Assembly: GCF_000281045.1 (NCBI RefSeq)
Contig: NW_008246085.1
Span: forward strand, 681,205-738,130
Length of the DNA: 56,926 bases
Direction of reading: 5' to 3'
Origin: Saprolegnia diclina VS20
Lineage: Eukaryota; Oomycota; Saprolegniomycetes; Saprolegniales; Saprolegniaceae
Shown here: positions 31,616 to 43,309 of the stretch, piece by piece
How positions within the stretch are numbered: the first letter of the stretch is position 1
Layout of the letters: every line of letters begins with the position of its first letter
Notes under the pieces: model-generated
What the model saw: the letters and a program-made list of their open reading frames with translations, nothing else
Told to the model about the DNA's origin: nothing
The model's database searches: none
Program-made: the position numbers and the translations under genes

Positions 31616-32452
31616 ATGGAGCTCACGATCGTGTACGTGCATGGCCTGTCGCTGGGCAGGCGGGCAGGCGCTCATGCGGCAAGTGGCGCGTAGGAACATG
31701 GTGGGCAGCGGCTCCTTGGAGAACAAGTTTGTGCTCTCGGAGGTCGTGGCCAAGACGGGCAAGCGCGCCGAGCTCATCCCGAAGAAGAACTGCGTGCTCT
31801 TGAAGCTCACGAACCCGCGCGCGTCGGCGATGCTCTTCCCGTCCGGAAAGGTACGCCACGCGTATCTTCGTCGCTATGTATTTAGCGCCGTATACAGCTG
31901 GTCGTCACGGGCGCCAGCACCGAGGACATGCTCAAGGCTGCGGCGCAAAAGTGCACGCAGATCCTCAAGAGCCTCAAGTTCCACGTTGGCCTCATGCACT
32001 TCCGCCTCGAGAACGTCATTGGCCGCGCCGACGCCAACTTCCGCATCCTCCTCGAAGAGCTCTCGCTCGCCCACCCCGACATCACGACGGTACGATTCGC
32101 ATGCAACGGCCTCTCGTTATGCATCGTCGCAGTACGAGCCCGAGCTGTACCCGGCGCTCATCTACCGCATGCCACGGCCAAAAGTGCACATTCTCATCTT
32201 TGTCAGGTACGTGCTATCGTCTTCCTGCGTCCTTTCTGAGGCATAAGCTAGCGGCAAGGTCGTCTTCACCGGCTCGCGCGACGCCCGGGACCTGCGCGAG
32301 GCCTGCTATCTCATTTCACCTGTACGTACACCCTTGATATCAGCGGCTCATGTGATGCGATGAAGATCCTCGAGCAATTCCGTGACTCCAAGCTGCCCAA
32401 CGCTGACCACCATATTGGTCACGCCTTCGAGACGGCGACGCCCCGCGACTAA
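31616..32452 (+). CDS. Divergent TATA-binding-protein-like factor, 6 exons
   Basis: Exons 31616-31632, 31694-31850, 31898-32089, 32133-32206, 32252-32321 and 32366-32452 join to 198 residues, the size of a bare TBP core. Two TBP repeats are clear: repeat 1 has LTNPRASAMLFPSGKLVVTG, repeat 2 has YEPELYPALIYRMPRPKV and LIFVSGKVVFTG, as in TBP (YEPELFPGLIYRM, LIFVSGKVVLTG). The Phe in LFPSG and LIFVSG are kept, but the first intercalating Phe of repeat 1 is Cys (KNCVLL) and of repeat 2 is Tyr (ELYPAL). This suggests a TBP-related factor with altered DNA contact rather than the canonical TBP. It could still be the only TBP; the genome would decide. Confidence 0.85.
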
Positions 32453-32562
32453 TACATCAACCCCTAAGATCTCACATGCGTCGATTCCAGGCTCCAGGTG
32501 CTCGGTGCACTGTCGTGATGCAGGACGAAGGGTACACCTGTGGAAGGGGTCGTTGGACCAGC

Positions 32563-33857
32563 TTAGCGCGTCGAGAACTTTTGCGACATGGAGCCTTTCG
32601 TGTGGATGCACGAGATAGCTTCGGCGAGGAAGGGCGCGACGCTCAGCGTCACAATCTTGTCCGACTTGGCGGCTTCGAGCGACTCGGGAATCGTGTTGGT
32701 CGTCACGAGCAAGTCGAGGTCGGGGCACGCGTTCACGTCTTCGACCGCCTAAGATCCGAATGGGCTCGATGCCTCCGATCCAAGCAGCAGTACCGTCGAC
32801 GAGTACCGGCCGTGGACGCAGAACGCACTCACAGACGATGCACCCTGGCTCTTGAGAAGCTTCGCCACGTCGATCAAGGTCGAGCCTAAGGAATAAGATC
32901 GTATCCGCTCGCTCACGGTACACAGTTTGTACCTGTGTCGATGAGGTTGTCGACGACGATGCAGTCCTTGCCCTTGACGTCGCCGACGACCTCGCCCGGC
33001 TTGGACCGGTCGACGTGGTGCTTCTTGACGACAATGGCCATCGGCAGGCCTACGAGATGGCGATACGGTCATGCGGCAGGCAGAGCGTCGTACTGTCGTC
33101 GTAGGTGCGCGAGAGGATGTCCCGGAAGATGACCGACTTGGGCACGGCGGACGCGTGCGGCGCAATCACGCACGGATTCGCGAGCTGGCGCTCGGAAAAG
33201 TAGACGGACCCAATCGGCGACGCGCCAAGGTTGTCGACGGGGATCGTGGGCTTGAAGAAGCCTTCGATCTGCGCGCTGTGGAGGTCGACCGTCACGACGT
33301 GGTCGACACCCATCTCCTCGAGCATGTGGGCAATGTCCTAGAAGAAGGTGAGACATACCTGCATGAGATACGATTCGTACGGCCGCCGCAATCGGCTCGC
33401 GGCCTTTGATCATGTCCTGGCGTGCGTAGCCGTAGAACGGGATGACGGCGACGATGGTCTTGGCCGACGCGCGACGCATGGCAGCGATCGAGAGCAGCAG
33501 CTCCATGATGCGGTCGACCGTGATCGTCGAGCAGACGATGTAGACCTTCTGGCCGCGCACGTTGGCGTTGACCGCGATGCTTGTCTCGCCGTCCGCAAAC
33601 TTATTGACGGCCATTGGGCTCAGCTCGACGCCCAAGTAGTCGGCGATCTCGTCCGCGATCGGCGTCTCGCCGCATTTGAAGAGCTTGACCGACTTGGCGA
33701 TATCCGGGTGCATCTTGCCGCGGTAAAAGTGCCAGCGCTTGGTCGTGAGCGTCTTGCTCTCGGCGGGCGACGACGCCGTCAGGAGGCCCAGGCCCATGCC
33801 GAGGGCCATGGCGGCGCCGCCGAGGGCCCGGCGCGATGCGAGAGTTGCTGCCATCAT
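32563..33857 (-). CDS. PRPS: Ribose-phosphate pyrophosphokinase (PRPP synthetase), 5 exons
   Basis: Exons 33381-33857, 33094-33337, 32933-33049, 32794-32885 and 32563-32748 join to 371 residues; introns are 43-47 bp. Family hallmarks are NKFADGETSIAVNANVRG, IPFYGYARQDMIKGREPI (the flexible loop region), DHVVTVDLHSAQIEGFF, and the PRPP-binding loop DCIVVDNLIDTGSTL. The enzyme makes PRPP from ribose-5-phosphate and ATP for purine, pyrimidine, NAD and histidine synthesis. A 45-residue N-terminal extension with basic and small residues (MMAATLASRRALGGAAMALG) may be an organellar presequence. The 3' end is 110 bp from the convergent TBP-like gene. Confidence 0.92.
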
Positions 33858-34156
33858 CGTGGTCGTCTTGTTTCGGCAACTGTGCGATGGCGAGAGTTGA
33901 TATTGAACCTCTAAAACTCGATGCAATATCAACGGTCGAGAGGTTGCGATCCTCAAAGCAGGCAGCGCGCATGCAGCCTCCGGCCTGTGCTTGCGGCGTC
34001 GGATCACCCCTGCGACGCCGGCGTCTCGGAGGAGGCCCGGCCGCCGATCCCGCTCCGTCCCACTCTTGCGGACCATCAGTCTTGCGAGCCACACCAATTG
34101 CCGTTCGCGATAAAAAAAAGTGTATTTTAGTGTAATGACATGCATTGCATAAGATC

Positions 34157-37100
34157 TTAGAACGGGTTGGAGCTTGGCTTTTCAATGTAGACCCAGAGCG
34201 TGATGAAGATGAGGCCAAACGCGATCATCGACTGCCCGATAAAGTTGCCCTGGTCCATGAGGCTGTGGTAGCTCCACCCAAAGTACTCCTGGATCGACAT
34301 GCGCACGCTGGGCCCGAGCTTGGACGCGATGAAGATGCCCATCATCATGGACGCCACGAGGAGCGACGCGCCGTGCGACGTCTGGAGCGAGTTGTACGTG
34401 GCGAAGAAGCGGATGAGCGCCCAGATGACGCCAAAGACGTGCGCGAAGAACATGACGACGTTCGGGAGCTCGGTCGTCGACCCGCGGGACGAGCTGCCCG
34501 TGACGAACCACGTGGGCTCACGGCCCGTGAGCTTCCACCAAAACGTCTCAAAGACCGCCGACGTGTGCGTGAACGCGTAGGCGAACCACGCTTCCTGCGA
34601 CCGGACGACGTCGTTGTTCTCGACGGTGCGGTTGCTCATCGCCGAGAGCATGCCCTGGATGAGGAGCTTGGGCACGAGCGCGTAGAGGAGGCGGAGGCCG
34701 GCCATGTAGATGGGCGCGTAGCCCGTGAAGAGGAAGTAGAGCGTGATGTAGTAGAAGAGGACGGCGCAGATCGACCCGATCGGGTAAATCGTCGAGTTGA
34801 TGTAGAACACCTTGCGCATGAAGCCGTGCTTCTTGGGCTTGGGCGGCACTTGGCACACGGGTCGCTGCCAGTCCGGGTCAAAGTAGTTCTTCTTCTTGTT
34901 CATGAGCATGATCTGGAAGTTGCCCTTCGCCCAGCGCTTGCGCTGCGCGAGCGACGACGCGACGTTGTCGGGCACGAGGCCTTCGGCGAGGCGGATGCGC
35001 TCCGACATTTCGCCTTCAAAGTCCTTGCGGAAGTAGAGGCCCTTCCAGCCCATGCCGCAGAGCTGCATGCCCGTGTAGCAATCTTCCGTGAGCGACCCGT
35101 ACTGGATCCCGCCGATCGAGTCGAGCGCCTCGCGACGGAAGATGGCGTTCGTACCGGCGAACGACGCGCACTCGTACCCGTCCTGGCCCGTCTGGATCGC
35201 GTCGTAGAAGGTCGCGTTGCGGTGGCCGAGCGGGTCACCGATCTGGAACTGGACGCAGTCGCGGAAGTACTGCGGCGTTTGTACAAAGCCGACCGCGTTG
35301 TCGCGGACCTCGTCCGAGTAGTTGGAGTTGGCCGTGAGCCCGTCCTCGAGGTTCTCGGCGGTGTTGCACTTCTTGCAGACGCCGTACTTGTCGACGTTGT
35401 TGCCGCACGAGACGCACTTGAGCGTCTTCTCGCCCTTCGTGTGCTTCTCCGTCATCGTGCCGTTGACCTGGCGGCGGTGCAGCGCCGACGCCGTGTGCAT
35501 CGAGTTCTCAAAGCACTGCTGCGAGCAGTAGCTCATCTGCTCCTCCGGGACGCCGGCGATCTTGCACGACGCGCAGCACATGCGCGCAATGTTGTTGCAG
35601 CCCGACGTGCAGCACGTGTACTTGACCTTGCCCAAGCGCTCCTCCGAGTCGAAGAAGAAGGGCAGCGTCGCGAGCAGAAACTTGGGGTGCGGCTGCATGT
35701 CGTTGTCGAGGATGAGGCAGTAGCGGCCGATCGCACCTTCGTTGTAGCACGCGTTGTTGATGTTGCCGGCCTTGGAGTAGTGCGTCGGCGGCTTGACGCG
35801 CCCGACAAACGTGACGTGCGGGAGGCCGCTGTACTTGTAGTCGTCGCGGAACGAGCCGAGCGAGCAGTCGATGCGGGGCACGACACGCGGGCGCGACGCC
35901 GACGGAAGGTTGGCCGACGAGTGCAGCTTGCGCCACGCGTACACCTCGAGCTCCTCGTTCGGGTCGCACACGCGGTCGTACATGAACTGCGCAATCTCTT
36001 GGCGGAGGTCGCCGGCCTTTTCGATGACGCCCTTGTTGAGCTCAATGTCCGGCACCGGGTTGCCCTTGGTAAACTTGGTCTTGCAGTAGCCGTCGTCCAG
36101 AATGTAGATCTGGAGCAAGTGCGGCGGGTACTGGATGTTCATGCACGCTGCGAGCGTGTCGATCGTCTCGTCGGCCGGCTCCGAGTAGTGGCAGATGAAG
36201 ATGTCGACGCGCGGCCACTGCTCGTCCGGCAGCTTGGGCTCAAACTCGTCGAGGTAGTGCGCGCCACGGCGGACCGGCTTCCACATGCCGAGGTAGTAGA
36301 TCGCGCCGAGGACAAAGCTGATGAGTTCGGCGACGAGGAGGCAAAAGTACGAGACCCACTGTGGGATCGACGGCGACGCAAAGCAAGCGACCGTCTCGAC
36401 GCCAGCGAGCTGGAGCCACCACTTGGGCGGCGTGAAGACGCCGTTGAAGGGCTTGGACTGGCAGTACAGCTTGTCCATGGTCTGGCTCAGGATCGTCGAG
36501 CAGTCGACGGTCAAGCGCGCTTGGTCGCACGGCTGGAGACCGACGACGAACCAGAAGACGAGACCCGCAATTTCGACGAGGCCGGCGAGGAGGAAGAGGA
36601 CATAGAGGGAGCGATACGTCGCAAGACCCTTCATGACGTACTTGCGCACATTCGGAAGGCTACGCTCGATGACGTTGCCGGCGCCGTTCTGCACGATGCT
36701 GCTTTCGACGCCCGAGAACCACATGCGGTACTCCTCGTCCGTCTCGGGGCAGAGTACCCAGAGACGGCGCTTGGTGTGGATCTCAAAACCCTTGGTGGGC
36801 AGATCCAAGCGCGCCGACGGGCGCAGCTGGAGCGCGTCCTTGAGCTCAATCGCGCCGACCACGAGCTCCGAATTGCGCGTCTGGAAGTAGCGGCGGCAGT
36901 CGCCGTCGTTCTGGAAGTAGTAGATCTTGGCCTTCTCGAGCGCAAAGTAGCGCTTGCGCCAGCTCTTGTGGATCGGGCCCTTGAGCGCGCGCTTGCCCTG
37001 CTTGTGCATGTAGCCGTGCACCGAGATGACGTTGCTGTCGCCGCTGGCCGATGACGACGGCGGCGTACCCGCGGCCGCGTTGCGCTCCGTGACCTTCATT

Positions 37101-37240
37101 GGCGGGACATACGAGTAGCGTGGGTCATCGGCGTTCGAGTCGTGGTGGCGCGACGGCTTGTCGAGGCGCACGAACTCGGTCTCGGCGTGGCCGTCCGACC
37201 GCATCGGCGTCCCTTGCAGCAGCCGCGAGTCTGTCGCCAT
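34157..37240 (-). CDS. CesA: Oomycete cellulose synthase with PH domain and Cys-rich insertion
   Basis: A single exon of 1027 residues; the ATG at 37240 is used because the open frame upstream begins with TTG. A PH domain covers about residues 78-185 (MHKQGKRALKG to YRMWFSGVES), as in oomycete CesAs. Several N-terminal membrane helices follow, then the GT2 domain with DDG (YILDDGYC, about 380), the DxD (LILDNDMQ, about 514), TED (about 717) and QRKRW (about 768). Further membrane helices (YITLYFLFTGYAPIYMAG, FGLIFITLWVYIE) close the translocation channel. Between DxD and TED, residues about 540-627 form an unusual cysteine-rich insertion with MYND-like and zinc-ribbon-like spacing. It polymerises UDP-glucose into cell-wall cellulose at the plasma membrane. 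A 969-residue open frame on the opposite strand is a shadow. Confidence 0.96.
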   Translation of the reverse strand: MATDSRLLQGTPMRSDGHAETEFVRLDKPSRHHDSNADDPRYSYVPPMKVTERNAAAGTPPSSSASGDSNVISVHGYMHKQGKRALKGPIHKSWRKRYFALEKAKIYYFQNDGDCRRYFQTRNSELVVGAIELKDALQLRPSARLDLPTKGFEIHTKRRLWVLCPETDEEYRMWFSGVESSIVQNGAGNVIERSLPNVRKYVMKGLATYRSLYVLFLLAGLVEIAGLVFWFVVGLQPCDQARLTVDCSTILSQTMDKLYCQSKPFNGVFTPPKWWLQLAGVETVACFASPSIPQWVSYFCLLVAELISFVLGAIYYLGMWKPVRRGAHYLDEFEPKLPDEQWPRVDIFICHYSEPADETIDTLAACMNIQYPPHLLQIYILDDGYCKTKFTKGNPVPDIELNKGVIEKAGDLRQEIAQFMYDRVCDPNEELEVYAWRKLHSSANLPSASRPRVVPRIDCSLGSFRDDYKYSGLPHVTFVGRVKPPTHYSKAGNINNACYNEGAIGRYCLILDNDMQPHPKFLLATLPFFFDSEERLGKVKYTCCTSGCNNIARMCCASCKIAGVPEEQMSYCSQQCFENSMHTASALHRRQVNGTMTEKHTKGEKTLKCVSCGNNVDKYGVCKKCNTAENLEDGLTANSNYSDEVRDNAVGFVQTPQYFRDCVQFQIGDPLGHRNATFYDAIQTGQDGYECASFAGTNAIFRREALDSIGGIQYGSLTEDCYTGMQLCGMGWKGLYFRKDFEGEMSERIRLAEGLVPDNVASSLAQRKRWAKGNFQIMLMNKKKNYFDPDWQRPVCQVPPKPKKHGFMRKVFYINSTIYPIGSICAVLFYYITLYFLFTGYAPIYMAGLRLLYALVPKLLIQGMLSAMSNRTVENNDVVRSQEAWFAYAFTHTSAVFETFWWKLTGREPTWFVTGSSSRGSTTELPNVVMFFAHVFGVIWALIRFFATYNSLQTSHGASLLVASMMMGIFIASKLGPSVRMSIQEYFGWSYHSLMDQGNFIGQSMIAFGLIFITLWVYIEKPSSNPF

Positions 37241-38638
37241 GCTCCAATTTCCAAATGAGCGACAATCGCGGTGCTGCAAAAATTCCAAAAGTTGGGACAG
37301 CTTGGGCGTTACTCACTGTAGTGTTCGAATATAATACCTTGGACTTTGTATGTGAGGAATAAAAATCGAAGAAGAGATCCAGCTGCCACGACCCTCACGT
37401 GGAGAGTGCGTCGTTTTCACTTGGTGTTTGTATGCGGAGAGGAGAGTCGAAAATCGAAGCTTCCCCGCCTTTTTCGAGGGATCGCGCGACTTTGACGAGG
37501 AGCGGTGGAATTTTAGCGCGCGTGGTGGCAGTCTCCAGCATCCGACCAAATATACGCCACAAAGGACCGACTAACTAAATCACGCCAAGAATATTAACTC
37601 GACTAGACCCGGTGACGCCACACTGCTGTCGCAGGGGTTGGATTGGCCCGTGCACTCAGTGCCACCCGTTGGTGCTGCCTCGCCGCTGCGCCGGTTTAGG
37701 CAATAAGAACCCATATAGTACGGCCGCGGACTCCCGACGAGATGCGCGCGCAGGAATCTTCGCTGAGCAATGAGACCGCGGGGGTTGCAGTGATCGCTGA
37801 AATTTCAGGCTGCAGTGATCGTGTGCGAGTTTGTAAGCGCAGATTCAAGGCCAAGGGGACCGGTCATCGAGTAGCTAGCATCTCAATTGCTTGGCGTCAG
37901 GTCTCGTATCATGCCTGCAAGATTGTTGAGCGAACGGTGGAGATGCTTGCTCGGATGGCGCGAAAAAAGTGAGCCGTCCGACCACGTTCGACGGTGGTGT
38001 ACTGCGTCGTGTGCATCGAGAGGGTTGTGACGTTCAAACGTCGAAGTGCAAAACTCGACTCGAGTACAGAGCTCGACGCACGTGCAGCGGTCCAGAGCCA
38101 CGACCAGCTGTCCAACGCCAAGCAGACGGCCATGCGGCAGCCATTCCACTCCAGTGTCTCTTTTGAATACCACCATCGTAATACGACGCGGCTATGCGTC
38201 CCAATAAGGCGGTGAGCCGCCAACAGCCTCGGCAGCAAGGCCCTGCGCACTTGCCAGGACGCGTGCTGCGTAGCTGGCTTGGCCCGCTGGTGTAATGCGT
38301 TACCGCCTCGGGTCGGTCGAGTCCGTTTCGCGGGCGTCTTGCCCGAGTACTGCGCGGCGCCACTGCCAGCACGCTCAGCTGCGCGCCCGCTAGAAGTCCT
38401 AGCCTATCGGTCCCTTGGCTTAGCTCCTTGGCTTGTGGTTCCTGATTCCGGAGCCATGGGTGCGTGCTTGGTGCCACCTCGTCTACGAGCGTAGGACAGT
38501 GTTATCCGGCTTTTGTAGATCCTTATCCGGTTCATTAAATCCACCAATAAGGTGCGATATTGTCGTCACAGGACATGTGATTGGTCAGCGGATTTTTGAC
38601 CAATCAGAGACACCCACCTCACTTTTTGTTTTGGCAGC
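37241..38638. other. Long divergent intergenic region with two TTATCCGG sites
   Basis: No supported gene; short frames on both strands lack motifs. Near the downstream gene it has TTATCCGG at 38502-38509 and 38523-38530, and a CCAAT pair (reverse ATTGG at about 38580 and CCAAT at about 38602). Confidence 0.45.
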
Positions 38639-41600
38639 ATGGAGGCCGCCCCGCGCAGTGGCGGACCGGCCGACGTCGACCGCTTGAGCGCCCAAGTCCG
38701 CGCGACGGCCGAGAAGCTGCGCAAGCGAGCCGAAGACGCAGCTTCAAGAAATGGCACGCAGGCGTCGACGGCCATGCTTCTCTCTGTCGACCAGCTGCTC
38801 CAAGCTGCCGATCTTTTGCAGCTCCAGCAGACCCAGCTCGCGGCACAGGCGCCTCGGAGTGGCGCCATGTCCTCGATGCACATGTCGTCGACCATCCGGC
38901 ACCTTGTTCAGGTCGCCAACATGCTTGACAAGAAGAGCGACGAGATGAAGGCCAAGCAGGCCATGGGTCCGGCCAATGCGTTGGCCACGTCGGCGTCGCA
39001 CGTCCGCACGGGCGTCGACGCCCTCGAGCGCATCCACACGTGGATCCACGACCAGCTGGGCGAGGCCATGACCGTCGACTTGGACATCATTGCAGCGCTG
39101 GAGCAGATCTCGGGACATGGGACGTCAGCACCAGAGGTTGACGTTGCAGCATACGTTGCCAGCGCCATCGAGCAGGAACAGGTCAAGTACGCGGCCGACA
39201 TCGGCGTGCTCCAGGCCCAACTCGACGTGCAAGTGGCGGTGGCTCAAGCGTACAAGCAGAAGCTCGATGACACACTCGAAGCCGCCGACGCAGAGCGCGA
39301 AGACCTCAGCGCTCGCGTGGCAGCCAACGAGAGCGCACATGCCGCCGCTGTTCGGGAACTAGAGCTAGCGCACGCGGCCGCGTGTAGCGCACAAGCGACG
39401 CAGTGCGAATCGCTAGTGGCGGAGCGCGACGCTACCCGTGCTGAAATCGAGTCGCTCACGAGTGAGCTCCGCGCCAAAGAAGACTCGGCGCGCGACGACG
39501 CCCACGCCCACGAAGCCGCTCTCCAAGCTCTGCGCGACGACCTTGTCTCACTGCAAGCTACCGCCGCCACCACCGACGCCTCGTGGCGCCAGCAGTTGGA
39601 CGCACAAGCGGCAGTGCTCGCAGCAGCGTCCGAAGCGTCATCCGAGCGCCCATCGCAGCAGGACGCTGAGCAAAAGCTTATGGACCTGACCGTGTCGGTC
39701 GCGTCCTTGCAGGCAGCGCTGGACGAGGCGCGGTACGAGCAGGACGACGTCGCGGCCAAGCTGGCTGCTGCGCTCGAGACGTTGGCTCTAAAAGAGGAGC
39801 GCCTCTCGGACCTCGAAGCCACGTTGGCTGCGACGGCAAGTCCCTACGTCGACGAAGTCGGCCCGCCCCAAGTCGACGACTCGCTGCAGCACGAGCTCGC
39901 TGCGACACTGGGTCGCGTTACCGAGCTGCAGATGGACGTTCAAGCGCTCGCGGCGCAGCTCGCAGCCCTTGAGGCGACCAACGCCGACTTGCAATCGCGA
40001 CTCGATGAAGCCAACGCTGCCGAGAGCGCTGCGGCGACACTGCGTGCCGAGAGCGACGAGCTTCGCGCCGCCGTTCAGAGTGCAGAGTCGCTTCAAAGCG
40101 CGTCGGAAGCGCGAGTCGCAACGCTGGAAGCTGTCATGGCCAGACAAGCTGCCGACATGGAGGCGCGGGTCGCAACGTTGGAAGCGACGATAGCGTCGCA
40201 AGCTGCCGACGCAGACGCGCAGCTCGCCGACATCTGCGCCCAGCGGGACGCTGCGGTGACGGCACACAATACGCTTCAGGCCGACCTCGAAGCAGCGCGC
40301 GTGGATCTCCGCACCGTCTCGGAGAAGGCGGCGTCTCTGCAGCAGCAGGTCGTCGCGCTCGAGGCCCAGCAAGTGTCCACGGACGTGCAAGCCGAGTTGA
40401 TCGAAGCCCGCGCCCAGCTGAGCACGGCGCTCGAAGCGCATTTTGTTCTTAGCGCCAGCGAAGCAGCGCTGCAGCTGGAGCTCCAAGTCGCGCGGGAGGA
40501 GCTCCACAGAGCAACCTCGTCAATGGCGTCTCTGCAACTCCAAGTCGACGCGCATCAAACTAGCGAGCAGACGCATGCGGTCGAGCTCCAGCGTGCCGCT
40601 GCAGTCGAGGCGCAACTCCGCAGTGAGATCGACACGGTCCGCGCCGAGCTCGCAGCGCGGGATACGACGTGCGCTCGGCTTGTAGAGCGCCAGCGCAGTG
40701 TCGACGCGCAACTGTTGCAGTTGAAGGCGCAGGCGCAGGCTGCCGGGGCCGACTGGCATCTCGAGAAGGCCGCAGTGACCAAGCTCTTGCACAACTGGCA
40801 GTCGGACCTGCGCGAGAAGTGCGACGTGGTGCTGAGCCAAGTGGTGGCCGGCGACGCCGGCGCGACCGACCTGCAGACGCTCCAGGCGGCGTTTGACCAG
40901 TACAAGACGCGGGCTGGCGCGGCGCTCAAGAAAGCCGAGAAGCGCGCGGCGCTCCTCAACCCGATGCGCAGCGCAAACGAGGCGCTGAGTACGCGCGTCG
41001 CGGACCTCGACGCCCAGCTACGGGACCAGCAGGAGCGCGTTGAGGCGGCGCACATGGCCGTCGAAGAAATGACGATGCGTGCGTCACCGCCATCTTGTCT
41101 CCTCTTAGGTTTCATGGCGGACAAACGTAGGTATGAGCAGTCTCAACGATCTTGCCGCAGCGGTCGAGCAGGCAGCTTCTGCGCAAACCGCCTTGGCGGC
41201 CAAGGAGGCGGATATCGAGGGCTTGCGGTGCGAGGTCGCTGCGTCGGCGGCCCAGCTGGACCTGGCCGAGACTGTCGTCGCTGAGAAGGACAAGTTCCTT
41301 AGCTCCCTCCGAGAACAGATTCGGGAGCTGCAGCATGCGCTCGAGGCAGCCGAGGCCACCCACGCTGTGGCCCTCGCAGCCAAGGACGCTGCAATTGACG
41401 CCGCCGTCGGCGCGCGTGACGCCATCCTCGCTGAGGCCAAGGTTGGCAAGGCAGCGCTTGAAACCAAGCTCTCGGTGCAGGCCGCTGCCTACGACGAGCG
41501 CATCGAGCTCATCCACCACGACTACGCACAGCAGCAAGAGGCCAAAAAGGCGCCTGACGTCCCGGACGACACCAAGGTGGCGCTGAAAGAGGCCGACGAA

Positions 41601-43123
41601 CTGCGTCGCGCGACAGACGCCCTGGAAGCGCTGCATGCCGACGAGATTCTTGGCCTCCAGGCCACGCTGCACGCCGAGAAGGAACGCGTCGCAGCGCTCA
41701 CGAATCGCATCTCGCAGCTTGAGGCATCGCTCGATGAACGGGGCAAAACAACCCAGGCGCTCGGCCAAGACCCAAAGCCGCGCTCGATCGAAGTTGCGTT
41801 AGCTCCCTCGGACACGCCGCCGGTGTCTTTCCCGTCGTTCGGTCCGCCGTCCAACCCAAACCCGGCGGCTGCGTCGTCGGACGTGGAGATTCTCCGAGCC
41901 AAGGTGCTCGCGCACGAGAACACGATCGCCAGCTTGCAAGAGACTCTGACCGAGAAGCTGCAGCAACTCGCGGCGCTCAAACAGCCCAAGCACGTCACGG
42001 TCCTCGAAGACCTCCAGCGTGTCGTGGACGAAGAGCGCGACGCGGTCGCTCAGCGCCAGGGTTGGCACCATCAGCAAATGACGTCACTGACCGACGCTGC
42101 CCACGTACGACCTTCGACTCGAGGTGTGTCTTGACCTGCGTCTAGGCGTGGCTGGAATCGGCGCGGGCGCAGTTCGCGCTCCACGAAGAGATTCAATTGT
42201 CGCTCGAGAAGCGCGAGTCGCCGCCGACGCCCGACGTGGCAGCCATCGCGTCCGACGTGATGGAGCCCGGTCTTATCTTCAAGAGCGGTGTCGTCGTCAA
42301 GGCCGGCGCCAACTTCTCGCTCCCAGTCGTGTGCACCGTCGGGACGGTCGTCGACTGGACCTTCCGCATCGACGAGGTCGGCGGCGATGTCGACTTTTAT
42401 CTGCGCTTTGTCAGCGACGACGGCAGCCGCCGCGAGGTGCAGCCGCTGGACCGCGTCGAGAAGCTCAGCGGCGCCTTCACCGTCGACGCACCCGGGACGC
42501 TCACGTTCTCCTGGGACAATAGCTTCTCGTGGCTCAACGAAAAGACACTCGACTACCACGTCGCCGTGCTCGAGCGCGTCGATGTGGCCACCCAAGCGCA
42601 CCGGCGCCAGGTCGCCGCCTCGGACGCCGAGCTCGCGAGTCTCCGCGACCACCTCGCCCTCCTGGTATATCGATCGGTGTTGGGATCTCCATTCAACTGT
42701 GGTTGGTCTCGCTAGACAAAGGAGGAAGCTGTGATGGCGAACCTACTCGCTTTCCAGGCGACGGCCGCGCCGCTCCTCCAGAACCTCGAGCTCTGTCTCG
42801 AGGAGTGCTCGGCCCATCGCGAGGTTCGATTTGCCTCGACGGCGTCGCAAGTAACGACTTGGTCCGTGTAGATGGTGGTGTGTCCCAAGCTCGAGCAGGT
42901 TCAGGCGCGCATGGAGGCGCTCAAGGCGATGATCAGCCTCTACGTGGCCGAGCAACACACGCTCAGCGAGTCGTCAGCAACGCTCCACGAACTGGCGGCC
43001 GAGATCCGCAGCGAGCAAAGCGACGTGTGCACGACGCACTCGCTCTGGGCGAACCGCGTCACGACCTCCGACGTTGTCCGCGCCGAGATCCAAGCTGCCG
43101 AAGCGCAGCGCGCACCCCACTAA
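38639..43123 (+). CDS. Giant coiled-coil protein with C-terminal GOLD domain, 5 exons
   Basis: Exons 38639-41078, 41131-42104, 42146-42664, 42716-42823 and 42872-43123 join to 1430 residues. Residues about 1-150 are helical; about 150-1130 are nearly continuous Ala/Leu/Glu/Gln heptads, a long coiled coil. Residues about 1175-1283 form a GOLD-like beta-sandwich: FKSGVVVKAGANFSLPVVC, DWTFRIDEVGGDVDFYLRF, SGAFTVDAPGTLTFSWDNSF and WLNEKTLDYHVAVL. This module is known from p24/TMED cargo receptors and SEC14-like proteins. A second helical segment closes the chain. The layout suggests a tether at Golgi or vesicle membranes, but no membrane anchor is visible. Repeat-rich composition (Ala, Leu, Gln) makes homology calling hard. 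Confidence 0.78.
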
Positions 43124-43309
43124 GAAGAATCGCATCTTAGACATGCGTTTTGTGGGTTTCAAACGTTGCGACGGAAACGCCCGCAGGACGAGTCATCCCA
43201 AGCTACCCAAGACGAAGCGCCTGCAGTTGACCTCGCGCCGGTGCAGCACCCGTCGCAGCAGCAGTCGTACTGTACTAGTATGGTATATTCACTTGCTGCG
43301 ACGATCTGT

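Noticed and set aside
34145-37054. 969-codon open frame on the plus strand opposite cellulose synthase
   Set aside because: Reverse-complement shadow of a GC-rich CesA; very high Arg/Val/Glu content and no domain.
37742-37972. Plus-strand frame of 76 codons in the spacer before the coiled-coil gene
   Set aside because: No motif or promoter signature; overlaps several unrelated minus-strand frames.
38279-38330. tRNA-like sequence in the spacer before the coiled-coil gene
   Set aside because: Lacks a proper B box and paired acceptor stem. No tRNA or rRNA gene was seen in the window.
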